NCBI GenBank assembly: GCA_030263635.1
Contig: SZPI01000158.1
Span: forward strand, 1-5,155
Source: Flexicrinis sp001567485
Lineage (GTDB): Bacteria > Chloroflexota > Anaerolineae > Aggregatilineales > Phototrophicaceae
Direction: 5' to 3'
DNA: 5,155 nucleotides
Shown: one piece after another, positions 1-5,155 of the stretch
Position numbering within the stretch: position 1 is the first letter of the stretch
Layout of the letters: each line of letters starts with the position of its first letter
The notes under the pieces: model-generated
Told to the model about the DNA's origin: nothing
The model's input: the letters and a program-made list of their open reading frames with translations, nothing else
The model's database searches: none
Position numbers and translations under genes: made by a program

Positions 1-114
1 GCGACGCTGGCCCCCTTCGTGCGTGCAAACGGCATCGTCGTCGAAACTGAGACCACCAAAGCCTACAACGCCGCCGTGGTCGAACTGCTCAACGCGTTCG
101 GCGTCTCACCGTAA
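1..114 (+). CDS. C-terminal end of an unidentified protein (partial)
   Basis: This frame is open from the first base and ends at a TAA at 112-114, giving the last 37 residues of a gene that begins left of the window. The tail reads as a soluble mixed alpha/beta end, with a helix-like stretch AAVVELLNAFGV just before the stop. No catalytic motif, membrane segment or family signature is visible, so I cannot name it. It is the only apparent plus-strand gene here and faces the end of the Rieske oxygenase gene across a 79-bp gap, so it is not part of that operon. Support for it being coding is limited: an uninterrupted frame to the edge, codon use similar to its neighbours, and a sensible place for a gene end. 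Confidence 0.5.
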   Translation, partial: ATLAPFVRANGIVVETETTKAYNAAVVELLNAFGVSP

Positions 115-127
115 GCACAGGATTCGA

Positions 128-141
128 GAGGTTTACACCTC
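128..141 (+). terminator. Weak hairpin in the convergent gap, possible terminator
   Basis: The sequence GAGGT-TTAC-ACCTC can form a 5-bp stem with a 4-base loop, 13 bases after the plus-strand stop codon. It is followed by ATCTTTA, which is only a poor T-tract. On the minus strand there is no T-run after the stem, so it would not serve the Rieske gene well. A second imperfect pairing in the gap (TCCGGC at 156-161 with GCCGGA at 185-190) has a 23-base loop and no T-run. The position fits a terminator but the structure is weak. Confidence 0.22.
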
Positions 142-193
142 ATCTTTACCTGACCTCCGGCCATTCAATACGCTCTTTCCAGACGCCGGACGC

Positions 194-1315
194 CTAGCGC
201 CTCGATAGATACGTGTGCATCAACGTCTGAAAGTGGTGGACGCCGTTCTCGCGCTTGACGCTGAAACGGCCCTTGTCGTATGACCGTGACGCCAGCCCGC
301 GCTGCACGATCTCGCAGATGGCGATATCCTCCTGTTGGATTTCGTCGCTGAACTGGATCGTCTGCTGCATCGATTCCCAGCCCGCGCCCGTGCCCGGCTC
401 CTCGAAGTACCACTCGAAGATGGTGAGTGTCTTCTCGTGGCCGATGGGCAGGATGATGTTGATGCTCATGTTGTCGGGATAGACGTTGAGCATCACGTTG
501 GGGAAGACCCAGTAATACAGCGCTTCAGCCTCGCCATCGGTGCGGATGTAACGCCGGTCGCGCCCTTGAATCTGGCCGTCTTTGGCCGGCCGGATCGGCG
601 CATACTGCGACGAGTATTCCGCGAACGTATCGACGCGGTACTGCTCATAATCCAGCTCGCGGTACAGGCCAGGATGCGCGGTCGGCACATGATACCCTTC
701 GAGGTAATTGTCGACGTAGACCTTCCAGTTGCAGTCGATGTAGTAGTCGCGGCGCTCGAACATGCGCATGTTGGCGGTGTTGAACCCCTTGCGCGCGATC
801 TCGTCGGCGATCGGGCCGTAGCTCGTCTCGGCCATTGGCTTAGCGTCCGGATCGAGGTTGACGAACACGAACGGCCCCCACGCCTCGACCTTGACTGGCG
901 GCAGGCATACGGAACCGACGTCCCAGTTCTTGACGCCTTCGAACTCTGGCGCGCGCAGCAGGCGGCCCTCGAGGTCGTACGTCCAGCCGTGATACATGCA
1001 CTGCAGCGTCTTGCGGTTGCCCTTGCCGTTCGCGACCGTCGCGCCGCGATGCCGGCACACGTTGTAGAACGCGCGCAGTTCGCCCTCAACCGTCCGCGTG
1101 ACCACCAGCGGTTCGCCGGCGACGTCGCACGCGAAGTAATCGCTGGGCCGGGCGACCATCTCTGTGCGGCCGACGGGCTGCCATGTCGTCCAGAAGATCT
1201 TTTCTTTTTCGTGCGCAAGGAACGCCGGATCGGTGTACCAGCGCGCCGGCATGGTTTCGGCAACGGAAAGATCGTCGGTGACGTTGTAATCAGACAGGTC
1301 TAGCGGCGGCAGCAT
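194..1315 (-). CDS. Rieske non-heme iron oxygenase alpha subunit, glycine-betaine/carnitine monooxygenase-like
   Basis: A 373-residue oxygenase that uses O2 and electrons from a separate reductase to hydroxylate or demethylate a small substrate in the cytoplasm. The Rieske [2Fe-2S] ligands are clear: C87-R-H89 and C106-MY-H109-GW. The catalytic domain starts near NWK (196-198). The mononuclear iron ligands are H209 and H214 (YHVPTAH) with D330 (QQED). The bridging residue between the two centres is E206, where naphthalene dioxygenase has Asp205. Glu at this position is known in carnitine monooxygenase CntA. The tail (ICEIVQRGLAS, then RENGVHHF) is typical of the GbcA/CntA/choline-monooxygenase group. 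Length is slightly below the usual 370-430. The ATG has only a weak GAG upstream, but the alternative at M22 would remove the segment before the conserved WYTDPAF, so I keep M1. It lies 9 bp after the hydrolase gene. No reductase or ferredoxin gene is visible. The exact substrate cannot be read from sequence; quaternary amines are the best guess. Confidence 0.9.
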   Translation of the reverse strand: MLPPLDLSDYNVTDDLSVAETMPARWYTDPAFLAHEKEKIFWTTWQPVGRTEMVARPSDYFACDVAGEPLVVTRTVEGELRAFYNVCRHRGATVANGKGNRKTLQCMYHGWTYDLEGRLLRAPEFEGVKNWDVGSVCLPPVKVEAWGPFVFVNLDPDAKPMAETSYGPIADEIARKGFNTANMRMFERRDYYIDCNWKVYVDNYLEGYHVPTAHPGLYRELDYEQYRVDTFAEYSSQYAPIRPAKDGQIQGRDRRYIRTDGEAEALYYWVFPNVMLNVYPDNMSINIILPIGHEKTLTIFEWYFEEPGTGAGWESMQQTIQFSDEIQQEDIAICEIVQRGLASRSYDKGRFSVKRENGVHHFQTLMHTYLSRR

Positions 1316-1324
1316 TGGATCACT

Positions 1325-2230
1325 CTACCCTTGTGCGAAAAACTCCAGCAGCAGAGAGTTTACCCGTTCCGGCGCCTCATGCTGCACCCAGTGAGTCGCG
1401 CCGTCGATCAGGACAAGGCGGCCGTCGTCGCACAACTCCACGCTCTGCTCCGCCATCTCTACGCCTAGGAAGCGATCTTTCGCGCCCCAGATCACAAGCA
1501 CCGGCGGCGTCAGGCGAACGCTCGCGAGACGGGGCAGCCCGAACCTGAGCGTGGCCCGGTACCAGTTGAGCATTGCCGTCAGCGCGCCGGGTTGGCCCCA
1601 TGCCGCCCGATACCGTGAAATGTCCTCGTCGGTGAACGTGCCCGGCCGGGACGAGGCGCGAAGCTGCATCTCCATGGTTCGGAATGAGCGCGCACCGAGC
1701 ATGGCTTCCGGCAGGCGCGGCAGTTGAAAGAAGAACATATACCAGCTTCGCCGCATTTGCTTGAAACTCGACCGCAGCGTGCGCACCATCACGACCGGGT
1801 GCGGCACGTTCAAGATCGTCAGAGTCTGAACGCGATCCGGGTGCATCAGCCCCATCGCCCACCCGACCACCGCCCCGAAGTCATGCCCGACGATGTGTGC
1901 CTGTGCATGACCGAAGTGGTCGAGGACAGCGCCGACGTCAGCCGTCAGCTTGGCGATGTGATAATTCTTGACCCCGGCCGGCTTACCGCTGAGGTTGAAC
2001 CCACGCTGATCGAGCGCGATCACGCGGTTTCCCGCCGCCGCAAGCGCCGGGATCTGTTTGCGCCAGCCGTACCAGAACTCCGGGAATCCGTGCAGCAGCA
2101 GCACCGGCGTTCCGTCTTCCGGCCCGGCAGTGACAGCATGCAATGTCACGCCGTCCACGTCGATGAAATGATGCTCGATCGGGGTATCGCCGATAGACGT
2201 CATTAACGCACCGTTCGAGAGCGATGCCAT
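1325..2230 (-). CDS. Alpha/beta-fold hydrolase, epoxide hydrolase-like
   Basis: A 301-residue soluble alpha/beta hydrolase with every residue expected of an epoxide hydrolase, which opens epoxides to vicinal diols through an ester on Asp. The oxyanion-hole motif is HGFPE (47-51). The nucleophile is D117 in VGHDFGA. The acid is D252 (GAKD) and the base is H280 (GATHW). The cap domain supplies two candidate ring-opening tyrosines: Y164 (SWYMFF) and Y224 (LNWYR). The residue after the nucleophile is Phe. Haloalkane dehalogenases usually have Trp there and fluoroacetate dehalogenases Arg, so epoxide hydrolase is the better call, though substrate assignments in this superfamily are unreliable. The ATG at 2230 has a GAGG 6 bases upstream; the alternative ATG (M10, ending at 2203) has none. 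It starts 9 bp after the HerA-like gene and ends 9 bp before the Rieske gene, so co-transcription is likely. A detoxification or catabolic role is inferred. Confidence 0.88.
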   Translation of the reverse strand: MASLSNGALMTSIGDTPIEHHFIDVDGVTLHAVTAGPEDGTPVLLLHGFPEFWYGWRKQIPALAAAGNRVIALDQRGFNLSGKPAGVKNYHIAKLTADVGAVLDHFGHAQAHIVGHDFGAVVGWAMGLMHPDRVQTLTILNVPHPVVMVRTLRSSFKQMRRSWYMFFFQLPRLPEAMLGARSFRTMEMQLRASSRPGTFTDEDISRYRAAWGQPGALTAMLNWYRATLRFGLPRLASVRLTPPVLVIWGAKDRFLGVEMAEQSVELCDDGRLVLIDGATHWVQHEAPERVNSLLLEFFAQG

Positions 2231-2236
2231 GAGCTG

Positions 2237-2240
2237 CCTC
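2237..2240 (-). promoter_or_regulatory. Shine-Dalgarno site of the hydrolase gene, overlapping the upstream stop codon
   Basis: The minus strand reads TAGAGGCAGCTC just before the ATG. The GAGG core lies 6 bases from the start codon and its first G is the last base of the TAG stop of the HerA-like ATPase gene. This supports the start at 2230 rather than the internal ATG, and ribosomes ending the ATPase would be well placed to reinitiate. Confidence 0.6.
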
Positions 2241-3916
2241 TATAATCTGCGCTGTGAACCACGCCCCAAGCGCAACCGGCTTTCGTTCAGCGACTTGTCA
2301 TCCAAGTCCTCGCTCACCGCGGCATAGAAGTCCTGATCGTACGTGCGCGCCTTGATGACGACTGGCATCGGGACGGCGTGACCCATGATGATCGCCTGCT
2401 GCTTGGTGTCGAGACGGGCAAGCACCTCACGGATGTTAGCCGCCCCGGACACGCCGTTCAGCACGGCCGAGATGTCGCGCTCGTTGTCGAGCAGCGCCGT
2501 CACACGCGTTCCGATCTGGCTCATCACTTCTTCGTCGATGCCGCTGGGCCGCTGATCGACCACCAGCAGCGTGACCTTGTACTTACGCAGTTCACGCGCG
2601 ATGATGCCGAAGATCGTCTGGCCGGAAATGCCCGGATCGAGGAACTTGTGTGCCTCCTCGATGGTGATGACGAGGTGCGGCGGCTCAAGCGACGGATCGC
2701 CCAGCGCGCGTTCGACTTTTTCGACATAGTGCTCATGGATACGCCGCGTGATGTAGTTGGCGACAAGGATGTAGGCGTCCACCGAGTTACCGTAGCGGCC
2801 GAATTCGAGGATCACCGACTTTCCCTGCTCGGCCAGCAGGTTGATGATCTCCTTCACGCTGTCCGAGACCGGCTGATCGGTCAGGAAGTCCCAGCGCTCG
2901 AATCGCTCGACGCGCCGTTTAAGCCCCAGCAGCGTGCCTTCCGCGACCGGCGACTGTTCGGTGATCTCCTCCAAGTCGTCGCGGTCGGCGTCGATCAGCC
3001 GCTTGATCCATCCCCTACCCCACAGCTTGCTCAAGGTGTTGGTGGCGTCGAGCATGGCGTCGGTCAGGTTCATCGTGCCCTTCAGCAGCACGAAGTCCTC
3101 CGGCTCGATGTCATCATACGGAATGCGCACGACCTGATTATTGCCCGCGCCGCGCCGCCGCGAGGACTCCTCGTCCAGCGTCACGATGACGACGTGGCTG
3201 GGGAACAATTGGCGCAGCCCTTTGGCCGCCGCGCCGTGCTCGGCGGTACCTGCCCAGCCGTATTCGGTGTGCATGTCGAACACGAGGTTGACCGCGTTGA
3301 CCGACTTGCGCCGCGCCATCATGCCGGCGAGGATCACGCGCGTCAGGTACGTCTTGCCGGTGCCGCTTTTGCCGAATACGCCAATTGAGCGTTCGACCAA
3401 CCGCTTCAACTCGATGTTGATCTGCGTATTTTCCAACTCAAGCGGCGCGCCGATGTTGAAATGCTTATCGTCGTCCGCGCCGAACACATGGTTGACGTCG
3501 GTGTCGGTCGCGTTCTGCACACGCATGAAATGGCCGGGGATCGTCTTGACCGGGCGCGCCTCGTTGTTCTCGTCGATCATCAGCATCGGCGCAACATTGA
3601 TCGTCCCGTATGCCGCCGTGCCGATATACACCTGCCGCAGAAACGGATCGGCCATGTTGGGCGGATCGTTCTGGATCGCCGGGTTGGCGTTTTGCAGCGC
3701 CACGTCGGTGATGATGCAGAAAAAGCGCGCGCGTTCGCCGTGGACAACGACATAACGGCCAACCGCCAAATCTTCGATCGACCGGTCGCCATCGACCCGC
3801 ACGACCAGCCCCCGGCTCAACGAGCCGCCGACGACGACACCAAGCCGCTGCTCATCCGCGGCGTCCGGAAAGCGCGCCAAATCGCGCTTGAGGAAATCCT
3901 CGAAGCTGTCGGTCAT
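2240..3916 (-). CDS. HerA-like ATPase (HAS barrel plus FtsK/HerA-type P-loop domain)
   Basis: A 558-residue P-loop ATPase of the HerA/FtsK superfamily. Known members form hexameric rings that translocate on double-stranded DNA, often with the nuclease NurA in end resection. Residues about 22-115 look like the N-terminal HAS barrel that mediates partner binding. Walker A is GKSGTGKT (182-189). FDMHTEYG (213-220) matches the HerA segment after the first core strands. Walker B is LVITIEEAH (415-423) with acidic pair E420-E421. VDQRPSGID (453-461) holds the polar sensor region (Q455). R480 (DNERD) is a possible arginine-finger residue, a positional guess. The tail is basic (LRLGRGSQRRL). There is no signal peptide or membrane segment. 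The ATG at 3916 has AAGGG about 12 bases upstream, slightly far. A solo HAS-barrel gene lies 147 bp upstream and the epoxide hydrolase 9 bp downstream. No NurA is in the window, so a role in DNA repair is possible but unproven. I give no symbol because a herA orthologue is not established. Confidence 0.88.
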   Translation of the reverse strand: MTDSFEDFLKRDLARFPDAADEQRLGVVVGGSLSRGLVVRVDGDRSIEDLAVGRYVVVHGERARFFCIITDVALQNANPAIQNDPPNMADPFLRQVYIGTAAYGTINVAPMLMIDENNEARPVKTIPGHFMRVQNATDTDVNHVFGADDDKHFNIGAPLELENTQINIELKRLVERSIGVFGKSGTGKTYLTRVILAGMMARRKSVNAVNLVFDMHTEYGWAGTAEHGAAAKGLRQLFPSHVVIVTLDEESSRRRGAGNNQVVRIPYDDIEPEDFVLLKGTMNLTDAMLDATNTLSKLWGRGWIKRLIDADRDDLEEITEQSPVAEGTLLGLKRRVERFERWDFLTDQPVSDSVKEIINLLAEQGKSVILEFGRYGNSVDAYILVANYITRRIHEHYVEKVERALGDPSLEPPHLVITIEEAHKFLDPGISGQTIFGIIARELRKYKVTLLVVDQRPSGIDEEVMSQIGTRVTALLDNERDISAVLNGVSGAANIREVLARLDTKQQAIIMGHAVPMPVVIKARTYDQDFYAAVSEDLDDKSLNESRLRLGRGSQRRL

Positions 3917-3949
3917 GGAGTTCGCGCACCCTTTCTACGGTTCATGGCT

Positions 3950-3988
3950 ACAGTGCGTTATCGACAGTCAGCAGGCTCACTGTCCTGC
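3950..3988 (-). repeat. Competing inverted repeats upstream of the HerA-like gene
   Basis: Three pairings overlap here. GACAGT (3963-3968) pairs with ACTGTC (3979-3984). GCAGG (3971-3975) pairs with CCTGC (3984-3988). ACAGTG (3950-3955) pairs with CACTGT (3978-3983). The first and second interleave, and the first and third share an arm, so they would be largely alternative structures in an mRNA leader. No T-run follows, so this is not a standard terminator. Stems of 5-6 bp can arise by chance. Confidence 0.35.
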
Positions 3989-4020
3989 CCCAGCGGGTTC
4001 GACGAGAGATGAAGTGGGTC

Positions 4021-4055
4021 ATTTCTCATCACTCGGCACCCGGCACGCATCACTC
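4021..4055. repeat. Degenerate 7-bp tandem repeat
   Basis: On the minus strand the sequence divides exactly into heptamers: GAGTGAT, GCGTGCC, GGGTGCC, GAGTGAT, GAGAAAT. The first and fourth units are identical and the second and third differ by one base. On the plus strand CATCACTC recurs at 4027-4034 and 4048-4055 with GGCACSC units between. It starts 9 bases past the HAS-barrel stop codon. Heptameric short tandem repeats are known between genes in cyanobacteria and some other bacteria; this looks like a short decayed example. Confidence 0.55.
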
Positions 4056-4063
4056 TCAACCTC

Positions 4064-4654
4064 TTACATCAGCAGTGCCAGTACGTTGCTCAGCCGCCGC
4101 AGATCCGTCGTCAGGAGCTTCGCCAAGTGCCGGCCCGCGGCGATACGAAACGACTCGCGCTCATCGGGCGCGCGGCAGTCCAACGCGAACCGCAGCGCCG
4201 TCGCCAGCAAGTCCTCGCTCGGCACGTCCGCGGCGTGCAGCACCAAGCGGAAGAAGTCGAAGCGCTCGGTGAAGGCGCATATCTCGCTGGGGCTGCACAG
4301 CACGACTTCGCTGAGGCTCATCGGCGGGCGCGGCGGCAGGCTGTGGATGTACTGCTGCCCGTTATGATACCCGATGTTCAGCACCGACACCTCGACCGGG
4401 ATCATTCGGTTTTCGCGTTGATCGCGCAGCACGTTCGGGTTGACCCATTCGGCCATGACCAACTCGCTGATCATCAGGTCGTCTTTGATCTCGACCGCGC
4501 TGATCAGCCCGATCACCCACTGGTTCTCGTCATTGGCGACCGGCACGCGCACGAACGCGCCGAAGTCGTGGCGGTCACCGATCCGCGTGCTGTGCGTTCC
4601 AGCGTTGAAGCCGCGGGTGCTGGCGCGCAATACACGTCCGATTACGTCGTTCAT
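4064..4654 (-). CDS. Solo HAS-barrel protein, probable partner of the HerA-like ATPase
   Basis: A 196-residue cytoplasmic protein. Residues 3-118 resemble the HAS barrel found at the N-terminus of HerA ATPases: it opens with VIGRVLRAS, then has a GAFVRVPV strand (32-39), WVIGLISAVE (46-55), and a second half ending in LPPRPPMSLSEVVLCS. Residues 125-196 are helical and Leu/Arg-rich, ending in LRRLSNVLALLM, and may pack against a partner. There is no Walker A or B motif and no nuclease residues, so this is neither HerA nor NurA. I infer that it binds the HerA-like protein encoded next, by barrel-barrel contact; this is not shown. The reading frame could begin at a TTG at 4687, but the ATG at 4654 has a strong ribosome site (GGAAGAGG, 5-base spacing) and starts directly at the domain, so I use it. 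The likely promoter lies just upstream. The function is unknown beyond the domain. Confidence 0.75.
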   Translation of the reverse strand: MNDVIGRVLRASTRGFNAGTHSTRIGDRHDFGAFVRVPVANDENQWVIGLISAVEIKDDLMISELVMAEWVNPNVLRDQRENRMIPVEVSVLNIGYHNGQQYIHSLPPRPPMSLSEVVLCSPSEICAFTERFDFFRLVLHAADVPSEDLLATALRFALDCRAPDERESFRIAAGRHLAKLLTTDLRRLSNVLALLM

Positions 4655-4659
4655 ACCTG

Positions 4660-4667
4660 CCTCTTCC
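4660..4667 (-). promoter_or_regulatory. Strong Shine-Dalgarno site fixing the start of the HAS-barrel gene
   Basis: The minus strand reads GGAAGAGG followed by CAGGT and the ATG at 4654. The strength and 5-base spacing decide the start in favour of this ATG over the in-frame TTG at 4687, which lies inside the direct repeat and has no such site. Confidence 0.75.
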
Positions 4668-4672
4668 GACAG

Positions 4673-4692
4673 ACAAACGTTACACAAACGTT
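4673..4692 (-). repeat. 9-bp direct repeat with 11-bp period, candidate operator
   Basis: On the plus strand ACAAACGTT occurs at 4673-4681 and 4684-4692 with AC between (AACGTTTGT twice on the minus strand). The 11-bp spacing places both copies on nearly the same face of the helix. Each copy contains the palindrome AACGTT. The repeat sits just downstream of a consensus -35 box, over the expected -10 and start-site region, which is a usual place for a repressor site. No regulator gene is visible in the window. Confidence 0.45.
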
Positions 4693-4717
4693 TACTCGAA
4701 AATGTGTTCTATGTCAA
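4689..4717 (-). promoter_or_regulatory. Putative sigma-70-type promoter for the minus-strand genes
   Basis: The minus strand has a perfect TTGACA (4717-4712), a 17-base A/T-richer spacer, then TAAACG (4694-4689) at the -10 position. The -10 matches TATAAT at only 3 of 6 bases, so the promoter would be weak or need an activator. Transcription would start near 4682, leaving a leader of about 28 bases with the strong ribosome site. It lies in the 83-bp gap between the PBP1C stop and the HAS-barrel start and would serve the HAS-barrel gene and perhaps the three genes after it. Confidence 0.4.
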
Positions 4718-4737
4718 CGTCCCCGCCTCAAACTCCC

Positions 4738-5155
4738 TCACCTTGGAGGTACAACGCTAAACGAAACCGGCGCGCTGTCGATCTGTCTACCGGCGCTGTC
4801 GACGGCCCGGACGTGCAGGGCGAAGTCGCCAAGCTCCAGCGTCCAGAACACACGCCACGGCGCGCTGTCGGCCGAGCCGACGACCGTCCCGTTAATCACG
4901 AAGTCTACGCGAGTCGTGCCGGGCGGCGCCGATGCCTCCAACCGCAGGCGTTGCGTCGCCGCCGGGATACTCCGGCTGATTTGATACACCGCGCCATCGT
5001 GCGGCGCAAACACGGCCGGAACGGTTGGATCGCCCAACGCCGCCACGCGGCGCACACGTTCAAGCATCTCCGGCGTAAGGGCAGCAGCACCGGCCTTACG
5101 CGCCCAATCCATCGCGCGCTCTGGCAGCACCATGTAATGCACCCGAACGCGATCC
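4738..5155 (-). CDS. pbpC: Penicillin-binding protein 1C, C-terminal part (partial)
   Basis: This frame is open to the right edge and ends at a TGA at 4738-4740, giving the last 138 residues of a larger protein. Residues about 47-136 of the fragment match the beta-sandwich domain at the end of PBP1C enzymes (BiPBP_C): it begins VFAPHDGAVYQI, has a VDFVINGTVV strand pair, the segment PWRVFWTLELGDFALHVRA, and ends in SFSVVPPR. The segment before it (VHYMVLPERAMDWARKAG) fits the linker after the transpeptidase domain. PBP1C proteins are membrane-anchored peptidoglycan glycosyltransferase/transpeptidases acting outside the cytoplasmic membrane; those catalytic domains are beyond the window and cannot be checked. 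A GTG at 5142 could be read as a start, but the frame continues upstream with no stop and the domain would be left without its enzyme. No terminator is evident before the next gene. Confidence 0.75.
   Translation of the reverse strand, partial: DRVRVHYMVLPERAMDWARKAGAAALTPEMLERVRRVAALGDPTVPAVFAPHDGAVYQISRSIPAATQRLRLEASAPPGTTRVDFVINGTVVGSADSAPWRVFWTLELGDFALHVRAVDSAGRQIDSAPVSFSVVPPR

Larger units (their letters stand above)
3917..4063 (-). other. 147-bp intergenic region with repeats and possible leader structure
   Basis: This is the longest gap between genes in the window. The half next to the HAS-barrel stop is a degenerate heptamer repeat (4021-4055). The half next to the HerA-like start has overlapping inverted repeats (3950-3988). 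A poor promoter-like pair is present on the minus strand: AGGACA, 18 bases, GATAAC (4 of 6 matches each). It could let the HerA-like gene be transcribed apart from the HAS-barrel gene, but it is weak. I see no small gene with a ribosome binding site and no terminator with a T-run. Confidence 0.45.

Noticed and set aside
335..1303. A 322-residue open frame on the plus strand opposite the Rieske oxygenase gene
   Set aside because: The opposite strand encodes a protein with all Rieske and iron ligands. The plus frame is rich in Arg, Val and Asp without motifs, as expected of an antisense shadow in GC-rich DNA.
1325..2230. Haloalkane or fluoroacetate dehalogenase identity for the alpha/beta hydrolase
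   Set aside because: The residue after the nucleophile D117 is Phe, not Trp or Arg, and both cap-domain tyrosines typical of epoxide hydrolases are present.
2238..2262. A TATA-like sequence (ATTATAGAG, minus strand) just before the hydrolase gene as a separate promoter
   Set aside because: It would put the transcript start at or past the ATG and remove the good ribosome site, and no matching -35 box is evident.
2378..3388. A 336-residue open frame on the plus strand opposite the HerA-like ATPase gene
   Set aside because: It shows no domain, and the minus strand carries clear Walker A and B motifs over the same bases. Codon bias of the real gene explains the absence of stops.
4064..4654. NurA nuclease as identity of the gene upstream of the HerA-like ATPase
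   Set aside because: Gene order invites this call, but the protein is only 196 residues, begins with a HAS-barrel pattern and lacks the acidic metal-binding residues of NurA.
4127..4984. A 285-residue plus-strand frame spanning the HAS-barrel gene, the promoter gap and the PBP1C end
   Set aside because: It runs across three unrelated minus-strand elements and has no recognisable domain. Both minus-strand frames match known domains.
4738..5142. A complete small secreted or beta-sandwich protein starting at the GTG at 5142
   Set aside because: The frame is open through the window edge, there is no signal peptide, and the sequence matches the end of PBP1C, so it is a partial gene.

Overview
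This is a GC-rich bacterial window. Almost all of it is taken up by genes on the minus strand, read from right to left. Only a short gene end at the left edge lies on the plus strand. The proteins are bacterial in type: the C-terminal domain of penicillin-binding protein 1C, a HerA-type ATPase, a HAS-barrel protein, an epoxide-hydrolase-like enzyme and a Rieske oxygenase. The pairing of a HerA-like ATPase with a small solo HAS-barrel protein, together with a degenerate 7-bp intergenic repeat, suggests Chloroflexota or a similar environmental lineage. That assignment is an inference and no marker gene is present to settle it.

Layout, in the direction of minus-strand transcription. (1) 5154-4738: the last 138 residues of a PBP1C-like peptidoglycan glycosyltransferase/transpeptidase. 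(2) An 83-bp gap with a consensus -35 box and a 9-bp direct repeat at 11-bp spacing; this is the likely promoter and control region of the genes below. (3) 4654-4064: a 196-residue HAS-barrel protein without an ATPase domain. (4) A 147-bp gap with a degenerate heptamer repeat and a set of competing inverted repeats. (5) 3916-2240: a 558-residue HerA/FtsK-superfamily ATPase with its own HAS barrel. (6) After only 9 bp, 2230-1325: an alpha/beta hydrolase with the full residue set of an epoxide hydrolase. (7) After another 9 bp, 1315-194: a Rieske non-heme iron oxygenase alpha subunit of the glycine-betaine/carnitine monooxygenase type. (8) A 79-bp convergent gap, then the last 37 residues of an unidentified plus-strand gene ending at 114.

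How the genes may work together. HerA-type ATPases form hexameric rings that move along DNA, and they normally pair with the nuclease NurA through the HAS barrel. Here the neighbour is a lone HAS-barrel protein, which could be a ring partner or adaptor, and no nuclease is visible. The 9-bp junctions make it likely that the ATPase, hydrolase and oxygenase are co-transcribed, although no functional link is obvious. The oxygenase needs a reductase for electrons and none is encoded here. I see no RNA genes, CRISPR arrays or insertion sequences. No gene-free stretch exceeds about 150 bp.
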